Counted from the first letter of the stretch, positions 46,561 through 59,393 are shown. The stretch is DNA of 64,000 nt from Sycobia sp. Sy_11 (GCA_018907035.1 JACCIC010000096.1:715001-779000), one strand, 5' to 3'. Program-made: numbers and translations. The notes: a model not told the origin generated them from the letters alone.

Positions 46561-48021
46561 TCGCGAGGAAATTTTTCATCTGCGCAAATTATTTCTTATG
46601 GGCGTGTGCGAGATTGCGCGAAATTGATAATACGGCATGTTGAAAAGTCTGCGTCAATGTAGGATACATACTTAATGTATAATAGAATGAAAAATCTTTT
46701 GCGAGAAATAGTTTTTTTTCTCTCCCTAATACTTCTCGAAAATACGAACCTTACAATTTAGATATATATTCTCCACAGGTCAATGTGACCTGTTCGAAAC
46801 TTATTAATATTTTTTTTATAAAACTTACTAAGTATTTGAATTTTATAGGATTCTTACTATAAAAATGTTTAAAATAAACGTGTAAGAAGAATTATTTGGT
46901 ATATTTTATTTAATAAATTTAATGGTTAATTTTGAAAAATATTTTTTATAAAGTCTTATTTTTGTTCAACTAATCATTATTCAAAATTATAACCGAGTAC
47001 TAAGGACCCGATATTCATTTGTTCTTAAAACTGTGTAGAATGACAAGTTTCTGATAGCCCACTCCAAATAAATAAACAAAACAGATAGATAATTTTCTAT
47101 AAATTAAGCGTTATACGCGTATCGTTGCGATTTTGATTACCCGACCCCATTATTTTTTTACTGCTGCAATGTTGACTATACCCCCAGCGAAAAAGATAAT
47201 TAATTTTTCGAAATTTTCGAAATTCGAATTCGAAATAGGCTTTACCTCACATTGGCACGACTCGACAGTGTTTGTAGTACGTCAGACTTTCCCTCATTCG
47301 TTCTTGATCCCTTTTTTAGGACAAACTATACGTTTTACTACACCGTTTGCTACTGTCGTGCTGAAATTTTTTCAGCTTTCAAATAATACTTTGCTCATTC
47401 GATTAACATTCATCTAGTACCAAAAACCAGTGAACTGGTAAATTCAAAATTGTGATTGAAAATCAAAAATTTCAAAGCAGCAGATCCAAAACATGATCAC
47501 TTTCCGAAATGTGTTCTCGTTTCATTTCCACGACTTCGAAAGTTCTTTAGGTATGCTTTACTATCAAAATTATACAACTAATTCTATTCGAAAGAGCAAA
47601 ACCCCTGCGATACGGTGAAAGGTACCATTTCGTTATCGCAATATTGCATTTTGTCGTTTAATACATATACATTTGAATTCATCAATAACACCGAAAATCT
47701 ATTGAAATATATATAGCATTAAATAACTTTCTAGGGGTTTGAATTCAATATGAAAGCTGTCAGATCAAGGAGGACGGATAGTTTTTTACAGTGAAACTTA
47801 AATCTTGGCTGATATAAAAAATACTTATTGGTTATTTGCCATAGTTTATTCATTTTATTATGAAACAACACTTGCGTATAATTTTGTTGCGTTGAAATAA
47901 GGTAAGTTTTATAGCGTACAATTCGCATTATATATCAATGATTATAAAAAAAGAACTCAAGGGAACTTCAAAAGATATACCAATAGGATAAATTACATAA
48001 GCGTGAGTATGCATCAGGTAT
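46561..48021. other. AT-rich DNA with no recognisable gene
   Basis: Unique AT-rich DNA. TTCGAA recurs four times at about 47207-47233 within nested palindromes. A 94-codon plus-strand frame (47133-47417) matches nothing I know. Confidence 0.5.
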
Positions 48022-48120
48022 ACATACAAGCTCAGCGAGTTCGGCAGTATAATCATCCGAATAGGAGTTCAAGTCCAGGGAACAAACGTGTGTAGTTCAG
48101 TTGGCTTGAGTCTATATTTT
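48022..48120 (+). repeat. tRNA-like relic
   Basis: An A-box-like CAGCGAGTTCGG (about 48033-48044) and a B box AGTTCAAGTCC (48066-48076) are followed by a T run at 48117-48120. The spacing between the boxes is short and I cannot build a full cloverleaf. TAGTTCAGTTGGC (48093-48105) resembles a second tRNA A box. Probably a worn tRNA-derived repeat. Confidence 0.3.
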
Positions 48121-48816
48121 ATTTATTATACGTCTGTATGCTCAAATATTTATAATAAAATACTTAAGCTTGGCATTAGCTGAAAAACTGTCCATTTATA
48201 GTTCTGTTTTCAAAAGCGAGGTGGAACGTAAGAATTATCATTACAGTACTTTCAATATTTTTCACGATGTTATCGTAATTCAAATTTTTCATTAATTTCA
48301 TCAGATCTTCATTTCGCGACATATCTCAAAATCACATTAATATATTCACTTATTGCAAATGAAATGGTTTCTCATATATACAATAATTCTTTATTCCGTT
48401 CCATAAACTTTATATTTTCGCATATAAAGGCCATTTTCTATTAATTTTCTGAATTCCTTTTGTATTTTAATACTCAAGGCTTTATAGATTCATCGAATAT
48501 CTATGAACATGTCGTATAAAGTTTATTCTAATTGGAAATTTAAAGAAAAAAATTCATTACAATCATGGAAATATGTTTAATTTAACGTTAATAAGCCTAT
48601 ATCAAAATAAACTGCATATTTTTAGAAATATTATTCGACCATGATTTTAAAATCATAGAAAATATATGTGTATATAACAATAATAATAATAATAATAATA
48701 ATCAAATGTTCCCAAATATTATAGATCAGCATAATTACTGTCAATAAAATGCCTCCGAACTGTATAAAGTGAAAGGTTCTAAACCATGCTCCAAATTCAG
48801 TTCGCGCATGACAGCA

Positions 48817-48819
<3 letters not shown>
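48121..48819. other. AT-rich DNA with an AAT trinucleotide array
   Basis: Unique AT-rich DNA with an AAT array of about eight units at 48678-48702. No gene is recognised. Confidence 0.55.
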
Positions 48820-48896
<77 letters not shown>

Positions 48897-48948
48897 AGAT
48901 ATTACAAATTCGGAGTCGCCAATCATTCCACGCGCATGCCTATATACA

Positions 48949-48998
<50 letters not shown>
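48820..48998. repeat. Two long TA arrays
   Basis: TA arrays of about 36 and 23 units (48820-48892, 48953-48998) flank 60 bases of unique DNA. Confidence 0.95.
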
Positions 48999-49001
<3 letters not shown>

Positions 49002-49009
49002 CCAAATCC

Positions 49010-49408
49010 CCCGCGGACGCTAACATATTTTATTCGAATAATATCCGCGCAACGCGCGTGCACCAGCCTGGACCGCGCGACCTTCCAGCCGCCGCGGCGC
49101 GGCCGAGAGCTCGCCCCGCGCTCCATCTCGCATATCTTTGCGTCCTCCGCCCCGCCGCCGCCCTCTCTACCTCTTTCTCCCCCTCCCTCACCCCTCCCCC
49201 ACGGCAGGCCTGTGTCGAGTGTCGACTAATTACCGGAGACATTAATCGAGTGGCACGTCAGAGAGCGAAACTCGGACAGCAATACCCCGCGGTCCTCCCT
49301 GTCCTCTCTCCTCCCACCCCAACCCCCGCCCAACCCCTCGCTCTCTGCGCTCTCCATTACTCAGGTATGTATAGCTATATGGATCCCATACGTGTACGCG
49401 CGGAGGGC

Positions 49409-49439
<31 letters not shown>

Positions 49440-49900
49440 GGGCTCGTCCGACAATGGCGCGAGCCGAGCTGCCCGTACATATATATATGCCGCCGAGCTC
49501 GATGCGCGAATGTGCGCGCAGTCGCAGCGGCCGCATCGTCGGCGCGGGGCGCGGAGCCGGAGAAACGATAACTCTCGCCGATAATAGCAGCCCGTCTCTG
49601 TCCGGACAGAGAGAAAGATATTTAATTGTTGGGTTGTGCCGTAGCCGTCATAAGAGCTCCGCCGCGCGAGGTGAGAGGGAGAGATGGGGGAGAGCTCGGC
49701 GCGAGCCCGGAGCCCCCCGCCCCTCCCTCTCCTCCCTCGGCGCACCGCACGACCGACTCCTCGCGGGGTGGAGGGAACGAACTGGGGAGATAGAGGGAAC
49801 CAGTGAGAGAGAGAGAGAGAGAGAGAGTGTCGGGTCTTTCATCTAATGGCAAATCCACCCCTCAGTAGACGGGCAGGGAGAGGTGAGGTGGTGCTGGAAT
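49010..49900. other. CpG-rich block with GA arrays
   Basis: This is one of the longest CpG-rich blocks, with GA arrays at 49409-49439 and 49805-49827. The longest frame of the window (48950-49846, 298 codons) crosses a TA array and both GA arrays in translation, and minus-strand frames of up to 167 codons overlap it. I judge it spurious. Confidence 0.55.
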
Positions 49901-50197
49901 TTCTTGAATTCGTCGAGCTGCAATTTTCAGTCGTAATTTCGTGCGGATTGTTCTCATTAAACCCAGGATGCGCGCGTTAGATCCGCCTTTGTTTATACGA
50001 TAGAAGAATGAAAATGGCTCGATCTTCGAGGCTCTATCAGCTGATTCTTGCACTAAGAATATTATATTTTCTTAATTTAAGAGAAAGGATGCCAAGCTCA
50101 CTTGATACTAAAAATCAAAATTTTCAGTATAAGTCAAGTCGTATAAGAATTGCAATAAGTTAATTAAGTTCTATACCTATAGAATCGCATAGGTGCG

Positions 50198-50200
<3 letters not shown>
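49901..50200. other. AT-rich transition
   Basis: Unique DNA becoming AT-rich. Nothing recognisable was found. Confidence 0.5.

Positions 50201-50201
<1 letters not shown>

Positions 50202-50259
<58 letters not shown>
50202..50259. repeat. TA microsatellite
   Basis: A perfect TA array of about 29 units. Confidence 0.95.
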
Positions 50260-50261
<2 letters not shown>

Positions 50262-50504
50262 CTTGTTAAAGAAGTAATTTTCAATACCCAGTATTGTACA
50301 TTTAATAGTAACAGTGCGATAACACTTTCACCCGTTCTATATGAAATGGAAAATATACCCGAGAACGCGATCATTTATTTCCCCTCGTGTCTGCGAAGAA
50401 GCGCTGCGCTAACCTCCCGAGCTTTTATATAGCCAGAAACCACCGCACATACAAATATATGCATATATCTCGTGCTTTCAAACAGGACTCTAGAACTTTT
50501 CCCT

Positions 50505-50505
<1 letters not shown>

Positions 50506-50551
<46 letters not shown>

Positions 50552-50678
50552 GTATTTATACACGTCGTCGTTATCCACCCTCTTCCTTCCTCCAATATAA
50601 TACTTTGAGGATCGAGCGTATGAACTTGTATATATATAGCCAAAAATCTCAACAGAGAACGAGAATGAGAGAGAGGAA

Positions 50679-50720
<42 letters not shown>
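50506..50720. repeat. Opposed CT and GA arrays
   Basis: A CT array (50506-50545) and a GA array (50682-50720) of nearly equal length flank a 136-base spacer and could pair over almost 40 bp. Confidence 0.9.
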
Positions 50721-50725
<5 letters not shown>

Positions 50726-51330
50726 AGAGAGTCGCGCTCGTTCCCTCGGGCACGATAAATTATGACAATAATAAATCAAGCTTATTGTTCTATACCTATG
50801 TTGTGTAAAATATAAAGTCGGAGCGGGCGCACACGAGCTAAGGAGAAGGAAGTGAAGGTGGGCGGAAGGTGGTGGGACGGAGGGGCGGGGGGGGGGTTAG
50901 AGAGGCCCGCGTCGCGAAGCGCAAAAGGGCACGCGAACGCTATAAGGAAGAAAATTAAGTGCCGCGGGCGCAATTACTCCGTGACTCGCGGACACACGAG
51001 GCGTTTCTATGCAAAGTGCATAAGTGCGCGAGAGGTGGGTAAACGCGGAGATAAAGAGGAAAGAGAGTGCGCGAGGGAAGAGGGATAGGTAGGTGGGCTC
51101 TCTCTCTCTCTCTCACTCTTTCTCTTGAAGCGTACGCCCGCCCTCGCGCGAACAGATGTGATTAAGAAATTCTGGGCGCCGTCCCGTCCCGCTCATCGAC
51201 TCCCTCGTTCGTTTTCAAGTGTTTTATATTTATCGTCTCTCGACTCGACTGCGTGCATTGCATTCGCTTTGGCATTCCCCATGCTGATTTCTCCCGCCCG
51301 AATGGGTTATTCGGTATATATAATCGCTAA
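50721..51330. other. CpG- and G-rich block with G-quadruplex motif
   Basis: G runs at 50874-50896 include one of ten G and fit a quadruplex pattern. A short CT array lies at 51099-51113. No gene is recognised. Confidence 0.5.
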
Positions 51331-52800
51331 AATCGAATAAAGGAATAACTGCTATATAAACTTTATTAAAAATTTGGCATTTTCTCATTTCGGAATTTCA
51401 GGAGACACGTCACCTGTCTGCTGCACCCCAAATCTAAGCGATCGATCCCTTTCCCATGATCCAAATACGTTCATTCCAATTATTCATCGTGGTATATTTA
51501 TATACTCATATACGTGTTTGGAAGTTTCACAATCGAAGCCCGCGTATAGCATATATAAGTGAATTGGCAGACTCTTAATAAGTGAAATCCGGTGAAATAT
51601 AAATATCTCTGCTGGGACATGAAATTTTACATAAACGAATGTATATTTATAATTATTGAATCAGTACGTATATGGCTCTCTAATCGCTAAAAATCTATGC
51701 AACACGATAAAATTTGAGAATGACAACGTGTACAAGATAGCTCGATTGTTCTCCTTGCTTGCGCCCTTCGGGTTCAAGCTGCCCACTAAGGTAGTCGCAA
51801 CAATCAATTGCAACGCTCGATATTGTTGTGTATTTTACATCTAAAAATCTTACTTTCCGAAACGTGAATTTCACCTTTTCAATTCTATAACATTGTATTC
51901 TCCTAAATCCAATACGACCATTCCTACCTGTTTACAAAAGTACGGATGATACGCTAATTAACAATCATTTACTTACTTTATCTTCACCTTGTTCAGATTT
52001 TTTTCACGAATGATAAATATAGATATTCAGTTGATAAATATGTTTAATTATATGCTTATCCTAAGTAAAGGATTCAAAGTAACAGAAACTAAAAAAATTT
52101 ATTTATTGAAATGTGAGTTCATATGTGTGAAAAATGATAAAATATTTATAAAATAAATAAGAAAAGCAATTTTGCGCGAAGAAAATAACGTCGATATCAG
52201 CTGTAAAAGAAAAAGATATTCAATCTTCACGAAGTATATGTTCGACAATTCTCACCCGCAAGTTAGATGTGCGAATTCAAATCGCTTTATGATATTAATA
52301 ATTAAGAGTGGTTATTTCGAGAGAATATTAGAAGAATGCAGGAAGCGGCTGATACAGTCTCAGTGGCAGATATAGTATAGAACTGACAGAAGGTGCTGAA
52401 TCTATAAAGATACAAAAACAGTGAAAAATTCCCTTAAAATTTGAAGCTAAATTTCCACATGAACTTAAAAATTTACTTACCAATTAGCGCATATTCTGAT
52501 ATCGATAAATTCGAGATTTTTTATTCTTCGTTTATATTAAAAATCGTTAAATCAAGCTTTTTAACTGAATAAGTAAGATTCCATTTACTCCATTTTAGAG
52601 ATTAAAGCACCTGTGTTAATAGAATAATTGAAGATGTATAGTGAGTAGAAAAAAAATTTAGAGAAAGATTGACAGAAAGAAAGAGAGAAATTAGAATTTT
52701 TTGAAAAAATACCGTTTAACCTACTACATAATTTTATCGCAATGCCTGTAAAGCGAAAGCACGAGTAAAATGCAAAGATAGAAATGGCGAAAAAAAAAAT
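51331..52800. other. AT-rich DNA with no recognisable gene
   Basis: Unique AT-rich DNA. Frames of 62 to 67 codons occur but are not recognisable. Confidence 0.55.
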
Positions 52801-53207
52801 GAGCGAGAGAGAGAGAGAGAGAGAGAGTGAGAGAGGGGTGAGGGGGAGGAATGAAGGAGGAAGCGAGAGCAGAGTCGGCAGTGCACCCTCTCCTCTCCGG
52901 TAATTATAACTCCTCTAATCGCCGACGATTACCGCGGGTATGTATTGGCGCGGGGAAAAATGGGTGGGGGGCATCACGCGCGCGGCACGTTATCGCGACC
53001 GGTCCATCTCGCCGCTATACGTATAAATACATCAGGACTACCGCGCGCGTATCCGCTCTCCTCCGCTCCTTCTCTTTCTCGACCATCGGCAGCTTATAAC
53101 CGCAATGTACGAAGGGAAAATTATGGCCAGCTGACTATCCTCTCGCGGCTGCTTTCCGCGTCGAGTCCACCGAGGTGCTGCAGAGATGCTTCGGATTTTC
53201 CGTTAAC

Positions 53208-53208
<1 letters not shown>

Positions 53209-53263
<55 letters not shown>

Positions 53264-53342
53264 CCACTTAAATGAACTCGGGAGATCGTGCGCGCTCGTA
53301 CGTCTGTATCTCGTATATATCGTACATAGTTAGCTCGATATC

Positions 53343-53390
<48 letters not shown>
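53209..53390. repeat. TA array then GA array
   Basis: A TA array of about 27 units (53209-53262) precedes a GA array of about 23 units (53343-53390). Confidence 0.95.
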
Positions 53391-53394
<4 letters not shown>

Positions 53395-53699
53395 AGTATA
53401 TGTATCCAAAGAGGGGGCGAAATGCGATGCACGTACCCTACTGGGACGACTACCGTTCGAGGTGAAAATTGGCCTCGTCTCGAAGACTTCCGTACGGGAA
53501 AAGAGCGGAAGGGGGTGGAGGAATGATTCGACCAAAATTATACGCGCACAGAGGACTATCTTTTATCCCTTTTCTCTCTTTTTGTCTCCGCCGTATAATA
53601 CAGCCTTTTTTTCATTATGCCTGCGGGAAGCAAAAATCCTGCTTTAAGGATTAATGTTTATAGGGAGTGTGGCCGTGACGCGCTCGGTCCAGTATTGCA

Positions 53700-53701
<2 letters not shown>

Positions 53702-53747
<46 letters not shown>

Positions 53748-53940
53748 CTTGCACCTCCGAACTCCACGCCTCGCACTTCCCCCGCGCCCGAGGAGTAATT
53801 AAGGAATTGCCTAACGAGGGCTCCTTCTCCGCGAGAGAGCTTAGCTGGGCTTTTAAATTAAGCCCCTCCCCGCTTGTCACCCTATCCCCATCGCTCCTCC
53901 GCTGGCTCGCGGCCGACATTTGCGCCTCGGCAGCGAAAGA

Positions 53941-53981
<41 letters not shown>
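53702..53981. repeat. TA array then GA array
   Basis: A TA array of about 21 units (53702-53744) precedes a GA array of about 18 units (53946-53981). Confidence 0.95.
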
Positions 53982-53984
<3 letters not shown>

Positions 53985-54420
53985 GTGCGAAATGGGGGGA
54001 GGGGAAGGAAGGAAGACCGCGCGATCACCACCAAATCCCTACTGCGCCTTGGACGCGGACTTCCTTGTCCGCTTCCATAACGTACGGTGGTGCGACCGTT
54101 GCGCTATAAGAGCGTAAGAAGTAGGCGTAATGGGGGAGGAGGAACTTCCGAGTCTTGGACGTGAAAATGACGAGAGGGTGAGGGGAGAGGGGAAGGAGAC
54201 ACCGAGACTAAAATTACAAGGCCTAACGTTCGGTCTTGGAGGCGTACACGCGCGTCGAATGCGTGGTCGGCCGCAAAATTGACCCGCGCGCTACAACACC
54301 CCAGCCCTCTTTTCATTCTCTCCCTCTCACATATATGTATTTATGTATAACATTTCTCTTGGACTAGTTCGTTACAAGCGCGGTCCATATGACGTTCCAA
54401 TCTTTCGGTGACGCGACTCG

Positions 54421-55277
54421 TTTACGAGCACCGATCCTACATATTATCTGTATTATAAATCGTTAGATTTGCGGCTCCAACATTCACATAAAAAATAAGC
54501 CAACAGTTTTGAAGCGTTTGAGAAACGTGTCAAAAAAAAAAATTTTGACAGCAATATTTATGTTTCTGGAATCAATTCATTTGCATTTATATATTCTTGT
54601 AGTTATAGTAGAATTGCGATCCATTATAAATTTTTTAATTAATATTTTATAACTACTTATAGAATGACAAGTAGTTATAAAGTATTCAACAAAAAAAAAT
54701 TTCTTTATGGAGTCATTGTAGAAATAATTTATTACATTGAATCCAGTGTACCAGGACTAGAATTTACATTGAATTAGGACTCTAAAATTTTTGAGCAGAG
54801 AAAATAATTATTTAAACAACAAAAAAAATTTCGGCTGAGATCAAACATTTAAGTGTTACTCTTCAAATTTAATCTTATAATAAAAATAGTATAAAGTAAT
54901 GTAACTAAACCAAAAGTAAAAAAAAAAACATTTCTTTTATAAACTCGATACAGATAACTTCGAACGTACTACAAGCCGTCATTTTCCATATGCATATTAC
55001 CTTAAATATTTTATTGAATTCCTGACGCGATGAGTGTATTCCGACTTCCGCAGATTCAGATTTTACGTAAAAAGTCATTTTTGAAATGTCCTTTTGAACT
55101 TTTCACCAGTTATATTATTATCCCATAATTCTCATGAATGACATGAAAAAAAGAAAAAGAAAAATGAACTGATTTTTCGCGTAGTTCTCCATCATAAGCA
55201 ATATAAAATTTTATTTATGGTGACTCGTTAAAAATACGCGTACATTTCGGTCTTGTGGTATAATAATTGTATGTGCA

Positions 55278-55279
<2 letters not shown>
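54421..55279. other. AT-rich DNA with a strong hairpin
   Basis: Unique AT-rich DNA without arrays. The only notable element is the inverted repeat at 54641-54686. Confidence 0.55.
54641..54686. repeat. Inverted repeat, 18-bp stem
   Basis: TTTATAACTACTT (54646-54658) and its exact reverse complement (54669-54681) flank a 10-base loop. Five more base pairs outside them, one of them G-T, extend the stem to 18 bp. Confidence 0.75.

Positions 55280-55321
<42 letters not shown>
55280..55321. repeat. TA microsatellite
   Basis: A perfect TA array of about 21 units. Confidence 0.95.
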
Positions 55322-55327
<6 letters not shown>

Positions 55328-55450
55328 GCTCGAAAGCGTATTAACAAAAATTATTTTAATTCAAAAATAAAACTAAGCAGGCGAAAATGATAAAGTGTGC
55401 GCATTATCTACATCGAGATAAGGTTTGGAGGGAGGCCTCGCATAGTATGT

Positions 55451-55795
55451 GTAATCGTTAAGCCAGATAAATCATTTTCGTCCTGAATTTGCGCGCTTTA
55501 AAATAGGAGGCGAAGCCCTCAATTCCTTCTCGTCCTCCTCCTCCTCCAGCGCCTCCTCGCGACAATGGCCGCGCTGAAGCCTGCCGATAGCGCCTCACCG
55601 GCAGAGTGTTAAAGACGAGGTAAAAGTGGATCGAGTGACGGAAAGGGACGGAATAGGAGTCCGATGACTGGTGCTGCTGCTTGGCCCGTTCACCCGATGG
55701 CCAGAAGGGATAAGGCGAGGTGGACTCGTCGCGGTGCGCCGAAGAACGGCGATGCAGGGGGAGGCACAGCTGTGCCTCTCCTCCAACGGGAGAGG

Positions 55796-55829
<34 letters not shown>

Positions 55830-55930
55830 AAGAGACGAGCAGATTCTTATCTCTTGCAGCTGCTGCCGCTGAGCGTGCGCGCGCCTCGCGCGCACAAATG
55901 GTATAGTCGAGGAATAAAAAAGAGATATTC
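55451..55930. other. CpG-rich block with palindrome and GA array
   Basis: CpG-rich DNA with a perfect 18-bp palindrome (55761-55778) and a GA array (55790-55834). Frames on both strands overlap and are low-complexity. Confidence 0.5.
55761..55778. promoter_or_regulatory. Perfect 18-bp palindrome centred on an E-box
   Basis: GAGGCACAGCTGTGCCTC reads the same on both strands. Its centre CAGCTG is an E-box of the type bound by basic helix-loop-helix dimers. Binding is inferred. Confidence 0.45.
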
Positions 55931-56387
55931 GCTATTTTTCATTTGACGGCTAAGTAAATTAACAATGTAGGTTAATCTTTAAACAAGTGGAGTATTAGAG
56001 TTCATTGCATTATTCGTATTATTTTAGAATTTTGTAATAGGACATACATAGATAGATATAGACATAGATAGATAGATAAATATAGATGCTTATTTGTTCG
56101 GAAGTCTCAATACAAAAAAAATATAGTAATATACAAAGTATAAACAAAAAAATGATATACTATAGATGTATCGTCACTCAAACAAATTTCTATATAAAAT
56201 AATAGAAATAACAATAAAATTAAATACTAGATTACGTCAGTTGGTCAATATCGCAGTTAATAACACAGATAGAAAATAAAGAAAGGTAACTGAAGAAATC
56301 GATAAAAACGAATGGGTATAGTTTAGTAATATATTCATATAAGAGAACTAATTTAAACAATTATCAGTAAAAAGACGGAGAGAGAGG

Positions 56388-56432
<45 letters not shown>

Positions 56433-57082
56433 ATTGGAAATGATCAAAACTTTTCTAGATAATAAATCTAAACGAAAAGGAAAGATTAAGAATAAAACTG
56501 CATACAATATATTATTCAATATGAAAACGTAACAAAGTCAATAATGCAATAAGAAAAATATAAAAATGTAATCGTCTATCGCAGATCGAAAAATAAAGAC
56601 CATAAACTGTTAGATCAGTACAAAATTAATACTATAATTGATATGATACGTAACGATTACAGTAACTTTCAAAAATTATTAATGTCTAAATCCTAATTAT
56701 ACATAGGCTGCAGGTAATGCGTATCAGGGAAACATTAACGACTTTTAATCGATTTGTATCTATAATATAAGCACCATTAACGACGTACTTGCGCGGGTGC
56801 TTCTGTATTAACTACTGGCTTGTTTTCATGCGTCTCATTCTGTTAAACTTCCTGCCCGTGGGCAAAGTTCTCTCATTGTAATCGGGCGGCGTTACGATGT
56901 ACCAAAAGTCCGCCAGATTTCAATTTTTCGCGCGGCCGAGCTCTCATTTTTTCTTCGCATCCTCTCGTTAATAACACGTTTCTTATCTGGATCCTATGGA
57001 TTATTACGGGACTTACCGTCGGAACTCGTTGCACCGTTTCGCACATAAGGTTTTACGATGTGTCTGTCTCTCGGTAGAAAAA

Positions 57083-57085
<3 letters not shown>
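55931..57085. other. AT-rich DNA with GATA-like and GA arrays
   Basis: Imperfect GATA repeats lie at 56048-56082 and a GA array at 56391-56430. A CpG-richer patch follows (56780-56960). No gene is recognised. Confidence 0.55.

Positions 57086-57128
<43 letters not shown>
57086..57128. repeat. TA microsatellite
   Basis: A perfect TA array of about 21 units. Confidence 0.95.
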
Positions 57129-57130
<2 letters not shown>

Positions 57131-57640
57131 TGCAATATTATATAGACTATTCTATAACGTTAAATTATAATATTTATATTTTTATTTAATTTTATTAGAT
57201 AAGGATACAAAAGTATTATACGAAAATTATTTGTTTAATGTTCAGATAAAATTCATTTCAACCATATGCAATATTGATACAAATTTAATTAAATGTGAAT
57301 GTTAAAAAATTTAGATACAGAACTATACTTGAAACCATATGTAGAACTATATCCAATCTACGTACCTTTCAAATATCTCCTTTGATGATGCATTACCAAG
57401 CGTAAAATCGTAAAGCTTAATTTAAATAAAAAATTACAGCGTAGCGATAAAGTTTTATTTCAGGACATCTTTCCTTGATTAATCGAATTGATTTATAATG
57501 CAATATATTACATTTCATCAATTATGCAATTAATTTGCGCACTGCTGTTGTAAGATTATTTTACGTTGTGAGATTCAAATAATATCCGAGTTATGATCAT
57601 TCGATACGGGAGTGATGTAGAAAAATTTTTTCTCTATAAC
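57129..57640. other. AT-rich DNA with no recognisable gene
   Basis: Unique AT-rich DNA. Nothing recognisable was found. Confidence 0.55.
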
Positions 57641-58400
57641 GCAAGACAAATATAAGCTGTCCGTGAAAATTGTGGGCGACACACGAGCGCGCAGATTAAT
57701 AATCCACGAAGCAAATACGAAATAATGTCAGGTAGGGCAGAAGGAATTAGTGTAATTTTACAAAGCAGCGAACGATCTCGGCCGTTTATGGCATACGTAA
57801 TTTGAAATCCTCGAAAACAATCGAGCCAAGACAATGAAACACCCGCGCTGATCTGGATCGACTGAAAAAGTCCCTCTTATCGTGGATCTCCGCGCGGCGC
57901 CTTCTACATATACTGTATTATGCATATAATACACACCGGCATTGCAGCTCGCCCTATTATAGCCCGTGAACTCCTCGCGAGGCCTCTTTTTTTTCCCTGT
58001 ATATAAAAGGTCTCGCCAAAATGATTCGACAGCTTCCTCCTTACATATATACATATGTGTGTGCGTGCGTGCGCGCGCGCGCGCGCGCGTGTGTGTGTGT
58101 GCTTGTGAATACTTATACGCGTACGCGGCGCTGCGGCCGAGAAGTAAATTCAGGAAACGATCCGTCGGGCAATCAAGTTTGATTTACCGCGCTCCCCGGC
58201 CGCGCGAGCCCGATGCGCCGGGGATCGGAGGTGATACGAGTGGCCGGGGTGAGCGCTGCTCGGTAGCGTCAAGTACACATTACACACACACACACGTGTA
58301 TATATATAAATTCCCATACGGTGGCAGTGAGTCGCGGTCGTAACATTCACGGGAAGGGATGTTTTGCGAATTCCGCGTCATCGTTGAGGTTCGCGCACCT
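57641..58400. other. CpG-rich block with TATA box
   Basis: CpG-rich DNA with a TATAAAAG box at 58002-58009, a TG/CG/TG compound array (58056-58101) and a GC-rich unique stretch to 58350. Open frames are array translations or low-complexity. Confidence 0.45.
58002..58009 (+). promoter_or_regulatory. Consensus TATA box
   Basis: TATAAAAG, followed by GG, lies between GC-rich flanks. A start would be expected near 58032. No clear initiator is seen. Confidence 0.25.
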
Positions 58401-58990
58401 TATCTAAACTTATATCTCATCCTAACGGCAAGTGAAAAATCTCTATATATTAAATCAATTGTATAAATGTCCATTTATTCAATGCTCATATTCACTTACT
58501 CGAGAATTTCAGGTTCCTTCGCATATAATATATTGTGGGCATTTATGTATTAAAAAATAAAGCCAATGAATCCCAGGGAACAGAAATTATTGGACGTATA
58601 AAGGACTCGATATAAATAATTGCCATTCTTATGTTGTATTATATATGGGCGTATTGGGCCTACATATTCGCTTCTTGGATTAGTAGTTCACTACCAGGGG
58701 GTTAATTTTTATCCCTTTTTTTTCTAAAACACAAAATGATTTTGTGTATTTTACACAATTGCAATAAGATTGACGCGTTCTAACCTAACTATTGGTGTCT
58801 TTCTGATGAATCCATACTGGTCATTTATTCAAATTGGCAATCAACCTAATTCAAATTCAGCTGGTCATTTATATATCATCAAAACGGTCGATTAATTATT
58901 AAAAAGTCAAGATGAAAGAAATTCAAACGCACGGTACGAATAAGCGAAAATGAATGTATTGGATTTAATACATCGACAAATTAATGGAAT
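58401..58990. other. AT-rich DNA with small inverted and direct repeats
   Basis: ACACAAAAT and ATTTTGTGT form a 9-bp inverted repeat (58729-58747). CTGGTCATTTAT occurs twice, at about 58816 and 58860. No gene is recognised. Confidence 0.5.
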
Positions 58991-59388
58991 TATATATTCT
59001 CCAAATTTTTTCTTAAGTCCGGGCATATATAGCGCGAACTTGGTCTCCGAAACGATTCCCAATTACGATCGAAACGACGGCCTCGCCTTCCCCGCGCGCG
59101 TATAAAACACACGATTTCTATCATTGTTCTCCGAACTGATTCGGAAATCGCCCGCTTATGAATATGGATGCGAAAAAGTGTATACATAAACACGTGCATT
59201 GCGATAATATAATGGCCGATACGCCTTGGATATCCGGGAAAGGAGCCGGGCAGTTTTCGCGCTTGTAGCATCGAGAGCGTCGTGCAGCGTGGCCCTAAGC
59301 CCTCTCCCCTACGTGATGTATTCCATTCCCGAGTGTGTACGTTCCGATGAGTTGAGCACGACATTGAGCAATAAACTCCCAATGGACG

Positions 59389-59393
<5 letters not shown>
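58991..59393. other. GC-balanced unique DNA
   Basis: Mixed unique DNA. A minus-strand frame of 130 codons (58990-59382) is open but matches nothing I recognise and lacks visible exon signals. Confidence 0.4.

Larger units (their letters stand above)
52801..54420. other. CpG-rich block with GA and TA arrays
   Basis: GA arrays lie at 52805-52828, 53343-53390 and 53946-53981, TA arrays at 53209-53262 and 53702-53744, with CpG-rich unique DNA between. Twice a TA array is followed by a GA array (spacers of about 80 and 200 bases). Confidence 0.6.

Noticed and set aside
47203..47236. Heat-shock element from repeated TTCGAA
   Set aside because: The GAA and TTC units do not have the 5-bp alternating spacing that heat-shock factor needs. 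It is just nested palindromes.
48950..49846. Longest open frame (298 codons, plus strand)
   Set aside because: It translates a TA array and two GA arrays (Tyr-Ile and Arg-Glu runs), and overlapping minus-strand frames are equally open in this GC-rich DNA.
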